Part shown: one piece after another, positions 1 through 9,123 of the stretch
Numbering within the stretch: the first letter of the stretch is position 1
Layout: every line of letters begins with the position of its first letter
DNA from: Ruminococcus flavefaciens
Lineage (GTDB): Bacteria > Bacillota > Clostridia > Oscillospirales > Ruminococcaceae
Length of the DNA: 64,000 bases
Assembly: GCA_023667045.1 (NCBI GenBank)
Contig: JAMPAU010000001.1
Location: forward strand, 1,290,594 to 1,354,593
Direction: 5' to 3'
The notes under the pieces: generated by a model
What the model was told of the DNA's origin: nothing
What the model saw: the letters and a program-made list of their open reading frames with translations, nothing else
Databases searched by the model: none
Position numbers and translations under genes: made by a program

Positions 1-681
1 CGTGCCGGAGTGAATATTCTGAAAGGCGTTGAGCTTTCCGCATGGGACAAGAAAAGAAGCAGAAAAGTCCACATACTCTGCTATGCCCCCCGCAAACCCG
101 ACAGGCTTGAAGGTCTCTGTCTCAAATCGTGCGAGATAAGAAAAGAATGCTCAAAAGAGATGATAGCTAAAGTCATGGAAAAATACCCCATTACTATGGA
201 GAGTATTCTCAAACATACTACCGCCTCTAAAAGCATTTTCAAACAACATATAATGCGTGCCTTGATTGATTACGGATATGCACTGGAGTTTTACGGCAGT
301 CTCGACAGGGAGCTTTTCAACCGTGAGACAGGCTCTTGTTACGTTGAACGTGAATACCCCGATGTTAACTTTGTTATAGACCTCATTCATACCGCTAAGG
401 GCGTTGCGGTAATGGCACACCCTGCTCATTATGACAGCATTGAACTCCTTGAAGAACTCGCTCAGAAAGGCAAGATTGACGGCGTTGAGGTCGGTCACTG
501 GTCTGCTGACGAAAACTACCGCCATGAACTTTCTGCCATTGCAGACCGCTATGAACTTATTCAGACAGGCGGTTCAGATTTTCACGGGCTGTATAACAAT
601 GTCCCCACGCATTTGGGCAGTGAGTCCACCACAAAGGAAAACCTCGACCGCATACTGAAACTTTCCGCTAAAATGAAATAG
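1..681 (+). CDS. PHP-domain phosphoesterase, 5' partial
   Basis: The frame is open to the left edge, so the true start lies outside the window; 226 residues are visible. The motif MAHPAHYD in the middle and GSDFHG near the C-terminus are the metal-binding signatures of PHP-domain phosphoesterases of the TrpH/YciV (RNase AM-like) type, which hydrolyse nucleotide or RNA 5' ends. The missing N-terminus should carry the first HxH motif. It is followed after 10 bp by a membrane protein with its own ribosome site. Substrate cannot be told from sequence; assignment to the PHP superfamily is firm. Confidence 0.85.
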   Translation, partial: RAGVNILKGVELSAWDKKRSRKVHILCYAPRKPDRLEGLCLKSCEIRKECSKEMIAKVMEKYPITMESILKHTTASKSIFKQHIMRALIDYGYALEFYGSLDRELFNRETGSCYVEREYPDVNFVIDLIHTAKGVAVMAHPAHYDSIELLEELAQKGKIDGVEVGHWSADENYRHELSAIADRYELIQTGGSDFHGLYNNVPTHLGSESTTKENLDRILKLSAKMK

Positions 682-691
682 GAGCTTTATA

Positions 692-1465
692 TTGAAAAAT
701 ATGGACGTTAAAATTATACCGCTGATTATCTCGCTCGGACTGCTTTTTATATTCGTTGCTCCCATACCTATGGGAATATTCAATATCGGAAACGCTGTCG
801 GAATACTTGTTTCCGGAGCTATGAGTTTGGTTTTTCTGTTCTGGAGACCTTTCACTAATCTTATAAAAAATCTATGGGACAAATCAGCCGGAAAAATATT
901 TATCAGTATATTTTCTGTTTTTCTGGCAGTATGCGTGATACTGGCGGTAGTAATAAGCGTTTTCATGGTAAAGTCAGCCGACGACCCGCCCCCCGATGAA
1001 AACACTACCCTTGTTGTTCTCGGCTGTAAGGTAAAGAACGGCAGACCAAGCCTTATGCTGAAACGCCGTCTTGACTGTGCATATGAATATCTTTCGGAGC
1101 ATAATACTGTAAACGTTATCGTTTCCGGCGGACAGGGCAGTGATGAGGTTATGAGTGAGGCACAGTGCATGAGAGAATATTTAACGGAAAAGGGCATATC
1201 TCCGGAGCGTATTTTCATGGAAGACCAGTCAACAAGCACAGAGGAAAATCTTAAATTTTCACAGGAGATAATAAACCGTGAAAGACTTCCGGAAAAAATA
1301 ACTCTTGTGACGGACGCTTTTCATCAGTGCCGTGCCGAAATGTTAGCTAAGAATATCGGCATAGACCCATATAATATATCCGGCTATACAAGCTGGTATA
1401 TAGTGCCTGTGTACTGGGTGCGTGAGTGGTTCGGGATAATGTACTATTCAGTGGCAGATAATTGA
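692..1465 (+). CDS. YdcF/SanA-like (DUF218) membrane protein
   Basis: 257 residues beginning with TTG; AGGAG at 680-684 sits 7 nt upstream, whereas the next ATG at 701 is too far, so TTG is preferred. Three hydrophobic segments fill roughly residues 6-95, followed by a DUF218 domain: VLGCKVKNGRPS, then IVSGGQG, then EDQSTSTEEN and VTDAFHQCRA. This family (YdcF, SanA, ElyC in enterobacteria) is linked to envelope integrity, but its chemistry is not well defined. Probably co-transcribed with the PHP gene; a strong terminator follows at 1486. Confidence 0.85.
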   Translation: MKNMDVKIIPLIISLGLLFIFVAPIPMGIFNIGNAVGILVSGAMSLVFLFWRPFTNLIKNLWDKSAGKIFISIFSVFLAVCVILAVVISVFMVKSADDPPPDENTTLVVLGCKVKNGRPSLMLKRRLDCAYEYLSEHNTVNVIVSGGQGSDEVMSEAQCMREYLTEKGISPERIFMEDQSTSTEENLKFSQEIINRERLPEKITLVTDAFHQCRAEMLAKNIGIDPYNISGYTSWYIVPVYWVREWFGIMYYSVADN

Positions 1466-1485
1466 TAATTACAGCTTGTCAAGCT

Positions 1486-1535
1486 AAAACAGTTCCGGAA
1501 AATAAATATTTTTTTCGGAACTGTTTTATATATTT
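1486..1535 (+). terminator. Rho-independent terminator
   Basis: A perfect 12-bp stem (1486-1497 with 1516-1527) is followed by a U-rich run. It closes the transcription unit of the PHP and YdcF-like genes. Confidence 0.85.
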
Positions 1536-1581
1536 TTTCTTCTTTTTCTGTGTTATTATATTATCACAGGAGGTGAAGAAT

Positions 1582-1761
1582 ATGGGGCTTTTTGAAAGCA
1601 AAAGAAAAAAAGATGCAAGAAAACTCGCTGAGTCTCTGGCAGAATCTGCAAAACAAGGCTATTTTACCTGTTTTTGTGGCAGACCTCAGAGGATTACATA
1701 CTATGGAAGCAATGATACATGGACTTGTCCGGCGTGCGGTCGCAGAAATTATTGCAGATAA
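1582..1761 (+). CDS. 59-aa zinc-ribbon protein
   Basis: A small basic protein. GGAGGTG lies 7 nt before the ATG at 1582; the frame runs further upstream but without a ribosome site, and it crosses the preceding terminator, so 1582 is the start. The N-terminus is a charged helix (KRKKDARKLAESLAES) and the C-terminus carries CFCG and CPACG, a Cys4 zinc ribbon. It stands alone between two terminators. The function is unknown; a nucleic-acid or protein-binding role is only a guess from the fold. Confidence 0.75.
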   Translation: MGLFESKRKKDARKLAESLAESAKQGYFTCFCGRPQRITYYGSNDTWTCPACGRRNYCR

Positions 1762-1774
1762 AATACAGAAAAAT

Positions 1775-1808
1775 TCTCCGTGCTGAAAAAAGTACGGAGA
1801 TTTTTTTA
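1775..1808 (+). terminator. Rho-independent terminator
   Basis: Stem TCTCCGT/ACGGAGA (1775-1781 with 1794-1800) followed by seven T, directly after the zinc-ribbon gene. Confidence 0.85.
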
Positions 1809-1822
1809 TTTAATATTGCCGA

Positions 1823-1851
1823 TTGACAATAGCCATAAACTATGATATAAT
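1823..1851 (+). promoter_or_regulatory. Consensus sigma-A promoter
   Basis: TTGACA at 1823-1828, a 17-nt spacer and TATAAT at 1846-1851 with an extended TGn element. It should drive the fusion gene starting at about 1891. Confidence 0.85.
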
Positions 1852-1890
1852 TATTTTCATATAACATAATAACAAAAAGGAATGATGTAT

Positions 1891-4419
1891 TTGAAGATAA
1901 GCTTTTCAACTCTCGCTTGTCCGGAATGGTCATGGTCGGACATCTATTCAATTGCAAAGGACTTTAAATTCAATGGCATAGAAGTGCGTGGCATCGGAGA
2001 AGAAATTTTTTCCGTAAAGGCTAAACCTTTTACTGAAAAGAAACTTCCTCAGACTATCAAGAAACTTGAATCACTCAATCTTGAAATACCGTGTCTTTCT
2101 TCCGGTGCGTGTCTGAAATACGCCGAAAAGTTCAGTGAGACAGAGGCAGAAGTAACCGCCTATGCTGAACTCGCAAAGAAACTTAATACTCCCTACATAA
2201 GAATACTCGCAGACGATAACTGCTGTCCCGACGGCGAAGTGAATGACGATGTTGTTTTTGAGGCACTGACAAAGCTAGTGCCGGTTGCCGAAGAATACAA
2301 CGTAACATTGCTTGTCGAGACAAACGGCGTTTACAGTGATACTGCACGTCTTGCACGTCTGCTTGACAGAGTGAAAAGCCGTAAGGTAGCTGTCCTTTGG
2401 GATATGCACCACCCATACAGATTTGCCGGAGAGTCGCCGGAGACTACTATTTCAAATCTCGGCGAATATATAAAGTTTGTACAGGTCAAGGACAGCGTTA
2501 TGACATTTGACGGAAACGTAGAATATCGTATGCTTGGCAACGGTGATATTCCAGTAAAGGAAATGCTCTCGGCTTTGCAGGAGATAAACTATATCGGCTA
2601 TATCTCGCTTGAATGGGTAAAACGCTGGGCAGACAATCTTTCTGACGCAGGTATTGTAATACCTCAGTTTGCGGAGTTCGTGAGACCTTATCAGACAAAG
2701 CACAAGCATTCACTTCAGGACAATATGCGTAATACCGGTAAATACCCATGGCCTAAGGAGCGTATCATAAATTATACTTTTCCGGACGTTCTTGACCGTA
2801 TATGTGAGGAGTTCCCGAATCAGTACGCTTTCCGCTACACTGAACTTGACTACACAAGAACATATCCGGAGTTCAGAGACGATGTTGACACTTTCGCACG
2901 TGCCTTGCTTGCAATGGGTGTTAAAAAGGGCGACCATGTAGCTATATGGGCTACTAACGTTCCGCAGTGGTATATTACTTTTTGGGCTGCAACAAAAATA
3001 GGTGCTGTGCTTGTCACCATGAACAGCGAGTACAGAATACACGAAGCTGAGTATCTTTTAAAGCAATCCGATACAAGCACGCTCGTCATGATTGACGGAA
3101 TAAAGGATATTAAGTACGTCGATATAATCAAGGAACTCTGCCCCGAACTTGAAACCTGTGAGGTCGGTCAGCTTAACTCAGAGAGACTGCCTTTCCTTAA
3201 AAACGTTATTACAGTAAGCTCCGAAAATAAAGGTTGCTATACATGGGAGCAGGCTATGGAACTCTCAAAGAATGTGCCGTACAGCGAGGTGGAAAAAATC
3301 CGCCGTACTATTGACGTTCACGACGTGTGCAATATGCAGTATACTTCCGGCACTACTGGATTCCCGAAAGGCGTTATGCTTACTCACTACAATGTAGTAA
3401 ACAACGGAAAAGCTATCGGCGACTGCATGGATTTGTCCACAGCCGACAGAATGATGATACAAGTTCCTATGTTTCATTGTTTCGGCATGGTTCTTGCTAT
3501 GACAGCCTCTGTAACTCATGGCACTACCATGTCTCCAATAACGAGATTTTCGCCACGCAAAGGACTTTCCTGCATAAACAAGGAAAAGATAACCTGTTTT
3601 CACGGCGTGCCAACAATGTTTATAGCCATGCTCGGACACCCCGATTTCAAAAAGACTGATTTTTCATATATGCGTACCGGAATAATGGCGGGTTCTCCGT
3701 GTCCGATAAAGACTATGGAAGAAGTTATAGAAAAGATGAACATGAAGGAAATCTGCATTACATACGGTCAGACAGAAGCATCACCTGCTGTCACCATGAG
3801 CAAGACCACCGACAGCATAGAACAGCGTGTTAATACGGTAGGCAGAAATATTTTCGGCGTTGAGTGCCGTATCGTTGACCCCGAAACAAACGAAGAACTC
3901 CCCGACGATACAGACGGAGAGTTTGTGGCAAGAGGTTACAATATCATGAAAGGCTACTACAAAATGCCAGAAGCTACTGCATCAGCTATTGATTCGCAAG
4001 GCTGGTTGCATACCGGTGACCTCGCAAGAAGACGCTCCTCTGACGGCTACTTTAAAATTACCGGACGTATCAAGGATATGATTATACGTGGCGGTGAAAA
4101 TATCTATCCTAAGGAGATTGAAGACTTCCTCTACACAAACCCGAAAGTAAAGGACGTACAGGTTATAGGTGTACCGTCTGCTGATTACGGCGAGGAAGTA
4201 ATGGCTTGTATCGTTCTGAAAGAGGGCGAAACTGCTACTCCGCTTGAAATAAAAAAATTTTGCCGTAAGCGTATGGCAAGTCACAAGTGTCCTAAGTATA
4301 TTGACTTTGTGGACGGTTTCCCGATGAATGCCGCCGGAAAGATTCTCAAGTACAAGATGAGGGAGCAGGCTGTTGAAAAACTTAATCTTCAGAAAGCTGA
4401 AGATATAGTTACGGCATAA
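1891..4419 (+). CDS. Sugar-phosphate isomerase-like / acyl-CoA synthetase fusion
   Basis: One uninterrupted frame of about 840 residues. Residues 1 to ~280 form an AP-endonuclease-2/xylose-isomerase-like TIM barrel (GIEVRGIGEE, LWDMHHPYRF, YISLEWVKRW). From ~300 onward it is an AMP-forming acyl-CoA synthetase with YTSGTTGFPKGVMLTH (A3 loop), YGQTEASP (A5), DMIIRGGENIYPKEIE (A8) and the catalytic lysine motif AAGKILKYK. The synthetase should activate a carboxylic acid with ATP and load CoA; what the barrel does for it is unknown. The start is uncertain: AAGG at 1877-1880 suits TTG 1891 better than ATG 1882 or 1885. It is a single-gene unit with its own promoter and terminator. Confidence 0.85.
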   Translation: MKISFSTLACPEWSWSDIYSIAKDFKFNGIEVRGIGEEIFSVKAKPFTEKKLPQTIKKLESLNLEIPCLSSGACLKYAEKFSETEAEVTAYAELAKKLNTPYIRILADDNCCPDGEVNDDVVFEALTKLVPVAEEYNVTLLVETNGVYSDTARLARLLDRVKSRKVAVLWDMHHPYRFAGESPETTISNLGEYIKFVQVKDSVMTFDGNVEYRMLGNGDIPVKEMLSALQEINYIGYISLEWVKRWADNLSDAGIVIPQFAEFVRPYQTKHKHSLQDNMRNTGKYPWPKERIINYTFPDVLDRICEEFPNQYAFRYTELDYTRTYPEFRDDVDTFARALLAMGVKKGDHVAIWATNVPQWYITFWAATKIGAVLVTMNSEYRIHEAEYLLKQSDTSTLVMIDGIKDIKYVDIIKELCPELETCEVGQLNSERLPFLKNVITVSSENKGCYTWEQAMELSKNVPYSEVEKIRRTIDVHDVCNMQYTSGTTGFPKGVMLTHYNVVNNGKAIGDCMDLSTADRMMIQVPMFHCFGMVLAMTASVTHGTTMSPITRFSPRKGLSCINKEKITCFHGVPTMFIAMLGHPDFKKTDFSYMRTGIMAGSPCPIKTMEEVIEKMNMKEICITYGQTEASPAVTMSKTTDSIEQRVNTVGRNIFGVECRIVDPETNEELPDDTDGEFVARGYNIMKGYYKMPEATASAIDSQGWLHTGDLARRRSSDGYFKITGRIKDMIIRGGENIYPKEIEDFLYTNPKVKDVQVIGVPSADYGEEVMACIVLKEGETATPLEIKKFCRKRMASHKCPKYIDFVDGFPMNAAGKILKYKMREQAVEKLNLQKAEDIVTA

Positions 4420-4434
4420 AATATTTATAAAATT

Positions 4435-5349
4435 TTACGGAGCTATAGTATTTGTACTATGGCTCTGTTTTTTCAGAAGTATGTTTCCTTTGATAATCAT
4501 ATATACTGCCATTCCGAGTATAATGACACATATTATACCGCCTGTTATTCCTGTCATCATGGGTCGAAAACTGTTGTCATCATCACTGCCGAAAGTAGTT
4601 AACATAGCGGTTTCAAGCGAAAGCACAGAGACAAGTGCAGAAGTAAGCGAGATGATTTTCAGTGCAGATAATGCCGGTTTTTTCCTTTTGCTTGTCTTTA
4701 CAAGATTACACACTGCACTTATTACTGAATAAAACGTATATACTGCCATACCGTAAATAAGAAGTCCATTATATGAAAAACTGTGATTTTGATGTACAAT
4801 AAGTATTACTATTAGTGCAAGTGATTGGTTCATTAAGAGAAGTACTATTCCACAGAAACGATAGCTTTTCAGTTCTTTTATAATCTGATTGCCGGAGGTT
4901 TTACGGCGTATAGGGTGCAGTACCGAAAACCGCATTACTGCTAAGAGAAGATAATAGAATCCCAGTGCAAAAAGCCACAGTGAGCGGTAGTAAATGCCGG
5001 AAGAAAATTTCATGATAATATAAAAAAGATTTATCAGAAGTCCGAAGTACAGGGAAACTTCTGAACTGAAATAGGAATCGTTAATTATCCGGTTTACAAA
5101 AGGAATTTTAATAACAGCTTTGGTGACTGCATTATTCCGGAAGAAATATTTTATATTTCTGATTATACGTGGAAATGCTATTATTGTTATGACAAGTGAA
5201 TATGCAGACAATAGATATGATATGTAATTTATAATTTCAAGTGTTTTTTCACTGGAAAGGCATATTATTACAAGTGCAAACGATGGCACGGCTATAATAA
5301 GTGTTGTCCATACTGGAAGACAAAAAATCTTTTTCAATAATTTTTTCAT
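4435..5349 (-). CDS. Polytopic membrane protein of unknown function
   Basis: 304 residues with about eight hydrophobic segments, a basic N-terminus (MKKLLKKIF) and a polar C-terminal tail. AAAGGAAAG lies upstream of the ATG, and an extended -10 promoter precedes it. I do not recognise the family; there are no catalytic or transport signatures that I can point to. It is convergent with the fusion gene and divergent from the EVE-like gene. Confidence 0.7.
   Translation of the reverse strand: MKKLLKKIFCLPVWTTLIIAVPSFALVIICLSSEKTLEIINYISYLLSAYSLVITIIAFPRIIRNIKYFFRNNAVTKAVIKIPFVNRIINDSYFSSEVSLYFGLLINLFYIIMKFSSGIYYRSLWLFALGFYYLLLAVMRFSVLHPIRRKTSGNQIIKELKSYRFCGIVLLLMNQSLALIVILIVHQNHSFSYNGLLIYGMAVYTFYSVISAVCNLVKTSKRKKPALSALKIISLTSALVSVLSLETAMLTTFGSDDDNSFRPMMTGITGGIICVIILGMAVYMIIKGNILLKKQSHSTNTIAP
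4440..4475 (+). terminator. Terminator inside the 3' end of the convergent gene
   Basis: An 11-bp stem (4440-4450 with 4455-4465, one G-U pair, TTTG loop) followed by GTTTTTTC. It ends the fusion gene transcript while overlapping the last codons of the minus-strand gene. Confidence 0.8.
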
Positions 5350-5380
5350 ATATTTTACTTTCCTTTCATATGATAGTAAG

Positions 5381-5409
5381 ATTATAGCATATTTTTATAC
5401 TGAAATCAA
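5381..5409 (-). promoter_or_regulatory. Sigma-A promoter for the membrane protein
   Basis: Read on the minus strand: TTGATT (5409-5404), 17-nt spacer, TATAAT (5386-5381) with an upstream TGC extended element. Confidence 0.75.
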
Positions 5410-5414
5410 ATAGC

Positions 5415-5450
5415 ATTCCCTTGCTGTATGGCAGGGGATATTTTTTATTT
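5415..5450 (+). terminator. Terminator-like hairpin with no gene before it
   Basis: ATTCCCTTGC (5415-5424) pairs with GCAGGGGAT (5431-5439) and is followed by ATTTTTTATTT. The upstream gene runs the other way, so there is no obvious plus-strand transcript to end. Confidence 0.6.
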
Positions 5451-5460
5451 GGAGTTTTTA

Positions 5461-5489
5461 TTTACAAACTTAAAAAGTTATGCTATAAT
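5461..5489 (+). promoter_or_regulatory. Sigma-A promoter for the EVE-like gene
   Basis: TTTACA at 5461-5466, 17-nt spacer, TATAAT at 5484-5489 with extended TGC. Confidence 0.8.
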
Positions 5490-5521
5490 GAAACAGTATC
5501 ACAATATATGGAGGGATATTG

Positions 5522-5914
5522 ATGACCGAATGGATAGTACCATGCAATCTGAAATACTATGATGTAAAGGGTGCTTTTGAAAAACTCAAAAAAATAGACT
5601 GGAAACAGTCAAACGAAAAAATAGAAGTAAATGATATTGTTTATATTTACGTCGGCGTGCCTGTTAAAGCGATTGTCTATAAGTGCAGGGTAAACAAGGT
5701 GAATCTTTCTGCTGTGGAAATTGACGATTCTGAATTTATAATTGACGGTACAAATTACAAGACATACAGCAGGCACATGGAACTGGAACTTATAAAAATA
5801 TATAACAATAATGTCCTGTCGCTTGAAAATATGAGGGATTACGGCGTAAAAGGAAACATTCAGTGTACCCGCAGGGCAGAAAGTAAGCTGTCTGCCTATA
5901 TCGAAACGCTTTAA
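5522..5914 (+). CDS. EVE/PUA-like domain protein
   Basis: 130 residues; GGAGG at 5510-5514 favours the ATG at 5522 over the in-frame TTG at 5519. The opening WIVPCNLKYYD followed by VNDIVYIYVGVPVKAIVYKC resembles the EVE-type PUA fold found alone or at the N-terminus of modification-dependent endonucleases, which bind modified bases in DNA or RNA. No nuclease domain is attached and no restriction genes are adjacent. The ligand is not known; the family call is moderate. Confidence 0.65.
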   Translation: MTEWIVPCNLKYYDVKGAFEKLKKIDWKQSNEKIEVNDIVYIYVGVPVKAIVYKCRVNKVNLSAVEIDDSEFIIDGTNYKTYSRHMELELIKIYNNNVLSLENMRDYGVKGNIQCTRRAESKLSAYIETL

Positions 5915-5949
5915 TACTGAAAACTGATATTACTGAAAGGATATTTTTT

Positions 5950-8900
5950 ATGAAAAAATTTTTAAATAAGGCACTGGCTCTAATAACAGCCGTATCATTG
6001 CCGGCAGTGTACGGAGTTCGGGCAGATACGGAAGTTTCAGCCACAGAAACAGGAAATCAGAACTTCAGCCTTGCATTTCCAGATTTCGATTATATTATAG
6101 GTCAGAACGACGGAAAACCCATACCTGTGGCTAATGGTTCTGAGTATACAGGCAGTGCAGGACTTTACGGCAGGGCGGTTATGCCGTCGAGTTTTGATAT
6201 GCGTGAAAACGGCACTATATCTTCTGTAAAAGACCAGAAAACGCACGGTACTTGCTGGGCGCATTCTTCTGCCTCCAGTGCCGAATCAAGCATTATTTCT
6301 TCTGAACCGTCGGTTAATCTTTCCGAACTACATACGGCTTATTACGCATATTACGGAGACGACCAGATTATAACGTCTGCTGAAACAATCGACGAACATC
6401 TTGACTGGGGCGGTGCTACCAGTATAGTGGCAAACCTATGGTCTCAGTGGATAGGACCTGTACGTGAGGAAAAACTTCCGTATGAGAATACAGCTTTTTT
6501 TGAAGATTCAGAAAAGACAGCTGATATGCAGTATGAAAGCGACTTCCACCTTGAAAATGCATATCTTTTTGACTTTAATGCAGACCGTTCAAATGCTGAC
6601 GATATAAACAACCTTGTCAAGCAGTTTGTTTACAGTGGAAACTCTGTTGATGTGTCTTTTTATCATGATTCTTTCAATTCATACAATTCAGTTAATCACT
6701 GTGTGAACAGCAACAGAAAGCCGAGATTCGCAAACCATGCCGTAACTATAGCAGGTTGGGACGATGATTTTCCGGCAGATAATTTTTCAATACAGCCAGA
6801 GCATGACGGTGCTTGGCTTGTAAAAAACAGTTGGGGCTATGGTTCAGGAGAAGACGGCTATATCTGGATTTCATATGAAGACAAGAGCCTTAGTCAGTTT
6901 GCTGTCTATGAACTCGGCGACAAGAATAATTATTCCGTCAATTATCATCACGATACTTTTATACCTACACAACTGCTTTCCGCACATCTCGGAGAATCAG
7001 AAGATAATTTTTCCTACATGGCTAATATTTTCACTGCTGAAGATGATATGCAGATAGACGCAGTTTCAACGTATTTTCAGAATGCCAGTACAGAATATGA
7101 AGTCACAATATATACCGGACTTTCCGACGAAACAGACCCTTCTTCTGGTACTCCGTCGGCTGTCACTTACGGATATGAAGCACTCACCGGCTACAGAACG
7201 ATTGAACTTTCAGAGAGCGTGCCAGTAAAAAGCGGTGAGAAGTTCGGCGTGGTAATGAAACTTTCCTGTGAGGATAACCCGTATGTTATACCAGTTGAGT
7301 CAAGTCTTTTCGTTAGGGACAACGAAACAGGCGAGATTACTGACATAAGCACATATGCAAGTGCTGAACAGATAGAAAACAATACCAACCACAATGAGAG
7401 TTTTTACAGTGCGGACGGTGAAAACTGGTCTGACGTTTTCGGTGAAGAACAGGTCTACACGGAAGAAGAAAAGGCTGTTATACTTGAAATGCTTAAATCT
7501 GAAATATATGACGGAATAACGGAAGACGATGAAGAGGAACTTCTTAAAGCCGATATGTTATATGCCAGCTATAAGGAACTTTTTGCTTCGGGTGATTTGT
7601 GCATTACAGTAGGCAACGTATCACTAAAGGCTTTCGGCAATCCGTCCGGAACAGTTAAGTTTTCGCATGATTCCGGAGCAGTGCCGTTAGACGAGGCAGT
7701 GGTACTCTCTGCTGAAAAGGATATATTTGTATCTGTCAACGGCTCTGAATACGTCCCATATACTGAACCTATAGAAATAACAGGTGAGACAACGATTTCT
7801 GCATATACAGACCCCATGATAATTTCTGAAAGAACTTATACCCCCGCCAAAGCCTCGTTTAATGACCTGTGCTATCAGGCTTATGAATCGGGTTACGGCA
7901 AGGCACAGAAAGTAAACGACAGCGAGTATATCATAAATGCAGGTACATCTGACTATGCGTTAATGCTTTATCCGGTGACAAGTGCTGACATTACTATGAA
8001 CGGCAGTAAAATAAAAGCATCTGAATATACTGATATTATGATGATTACATACGGCGAAACTACTGTTACTTTTGAACTGGAGCAGGAGGGGAAAATGCCC
8101 GATACTGTTACTCTGAAAATTATAAAGAATCCTGTTTCTTTCAGCCTTGAAGATGAGAGTATTTCATTTCCGGCTAGTTTTAAGGTGACTACAGAAGACG
8201 GCACAGTGCTGAAAAACGGCAGTAACGTTGGAGAGTATGCCGGACAGACAGTTACAGTGACAAATACACTAACACTTGAAACGCTTGACTGTGAAGTGCC
8301 GGAAAGGGAAGTGCTCCCCGAACTCAAAACAGACTACTACTATGAAATGCTTGGTTTTATTCCGAATGCAACGGCTGAACTGCTTGAATATTCAGTTATT
8401 GAAAATCCGACAGAAGAAGATTATGTTTCCGCACAGAACAGGCTTGTTGACGGTACATGGATTAATTCCGGCATGGTAATGAACAAGGCATTAAGAGTTA
8501 TTCCCAGTGAAAATATAACCCTCAGAGTATCTGCCGGAAACGGTATGTTTGCAAGCGAACCTGTTGTATATAGTATTCCGGAAGCAGTCTCAGCACCGGA
8601 AGAAATGCCGGAGTTTACGGAAAAGAACGGTAAGTTTTATCTTTCCGGATATGATTACGAGGTTGCACTTGCTGATGAGTATGATATTACCGGACTTGCT
8701 GAAAAATGGGGCTATTCCGGTACAGATGAGTATATGTCCGCTCTCGGAAAACGTTTTGGTATTGACGACATGAAAAAGCTTGAAACAATCGCCGGCTCTG
8801 AGTGGAGAACAGATTACGCCCTCGAAAAAGGTCAGATTGTCGCCGTGAGACATTCGGCTACAGACAGTGATTTTGCCTCAGAATGTAAATTTATTACGGT

Positions 8901-9117
8901 CGGTATCAAAAAAGGCGACGTGAACGATGACGGATTTGTTGATGCTGTTGATTCAAGTCTTGTGCTTATGCATTATGCAGACTTGTCCACCAACGGAAAC
9001 GGCACTATTGAAGAAGACAGACTTTTAGTAGCAGATTACAATGACGACGGGCTTGTTGACGCTGTTGACGCAACCGCTATACTCATGTACTATGCCGAAA
9101 TGTCCACACAGAAATAA
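5950..9117 (+). CDS. Secreted papain-family (C1) protease with dockerin
   Basis: 1055 residues. A signal peptide occupies about 1-25. The C1 peptidase domain spans ~77-330 with Gln96, Cys102 (GTCWAH), His263 (NHAVTIAGW) and Asn293 (WLVKNSWG), so the catalytic set is complete. A lectin-like region follows, then near residues 555-615 a chitobiase C-terminal-like repeat (SGAVPLDEAVVLSAE), and at 987-1055 a type I dockerin with two DxNxDGxVDAVD calcium loops. The dockerin implies docking onto a cohesin-bearing scaffold or surface protein. AAAGG lies before the ATG. The next gene begins 6 bp downstream. Confidence 0.92.
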   Translation: MKKFLNKALALITAVSLPAVYGVRADTEVSATETGNQNFSLAFPDFDYIIGQNDGKPIPVANGSEYTGSAGLYGRAVMPSSFDMRENGTISSVKDQKTHGTCWAHSSASSAESSIISSEPSVNLSELHTAYYAYYGDDQIITSAETIDEHLDWGGATSIVANLWSQWIGPVREEKLPYENTAFFEDSEKTADMQYESDFHLENAYLFDFNADRSNADDINNLVKQFVYSGNSVDVSFYHDSFNSYNSVNHCVNSNRKPRFANHAVTIAGWDDDFPADNFSIQPEHDGAWLVKNSWGYGSGEDGYIWISYEDKSLSQFAVYELGDKNNYSVNYHHDTFIPTQLLSAHLGESEDNFSYMANIFTAEDDMQIDAVSTYFQNASTEYEVTIYTGLSDETDPSSGTPSAVTYGYEALTGYRTIELSESVPVKSGEKFGVVMKLSCEDNPYVIPVESSLFVRDNETGEITDISTYASAEQIENNTNHNESFYSADGENWSDVFGEEQVYTEEEKAVILEMLKSEIYDGITEDDEEELLKADMLYASYKELFASGDLCITVGNVSLKAFGNPSGTVKFSHDSGAVPLDEAVVLSAEKDIFVSVNGSEYVPYTEPIEITGETTISAYTDPMIISERTYTPAKASFNDLCYQAYESGYGKAQKVNDSEYIINAGTSDYALMLYPVTSADITMNGSKIKASEYTDIMMITYGETTVTFELEQEGKMPDTVTLKIIKNPVSFSLEDESISFPASFKVTTEDGTVLKNGSNVGEYAGQTVTVTNTLTLETLDCEVPEREVLPELKTDYYYEMLGFIPNATAELLEYSVIENPTEEDYVSAQNRLVDGTWINSGMVMNKALRVIPSENITLRVSAGNGMFASEPVVYSIPEAVSAPEEMPEFTEKNGKFYLSGYDYEVALADEYDITGLAEKWGYSGTDEYMSALGKRFGIDDMKKLETIAGSEWRTDYALEKGQIVAVRHSATDSDFASECKFITVGIKKGDVNDDGFVDAVDSSLVLMHYADLSTNGNGTIEEDRLLVADYNDDGLVDAVDATAILMYYAEMSTQK

Positions 9118-9123
9118 CACCGA

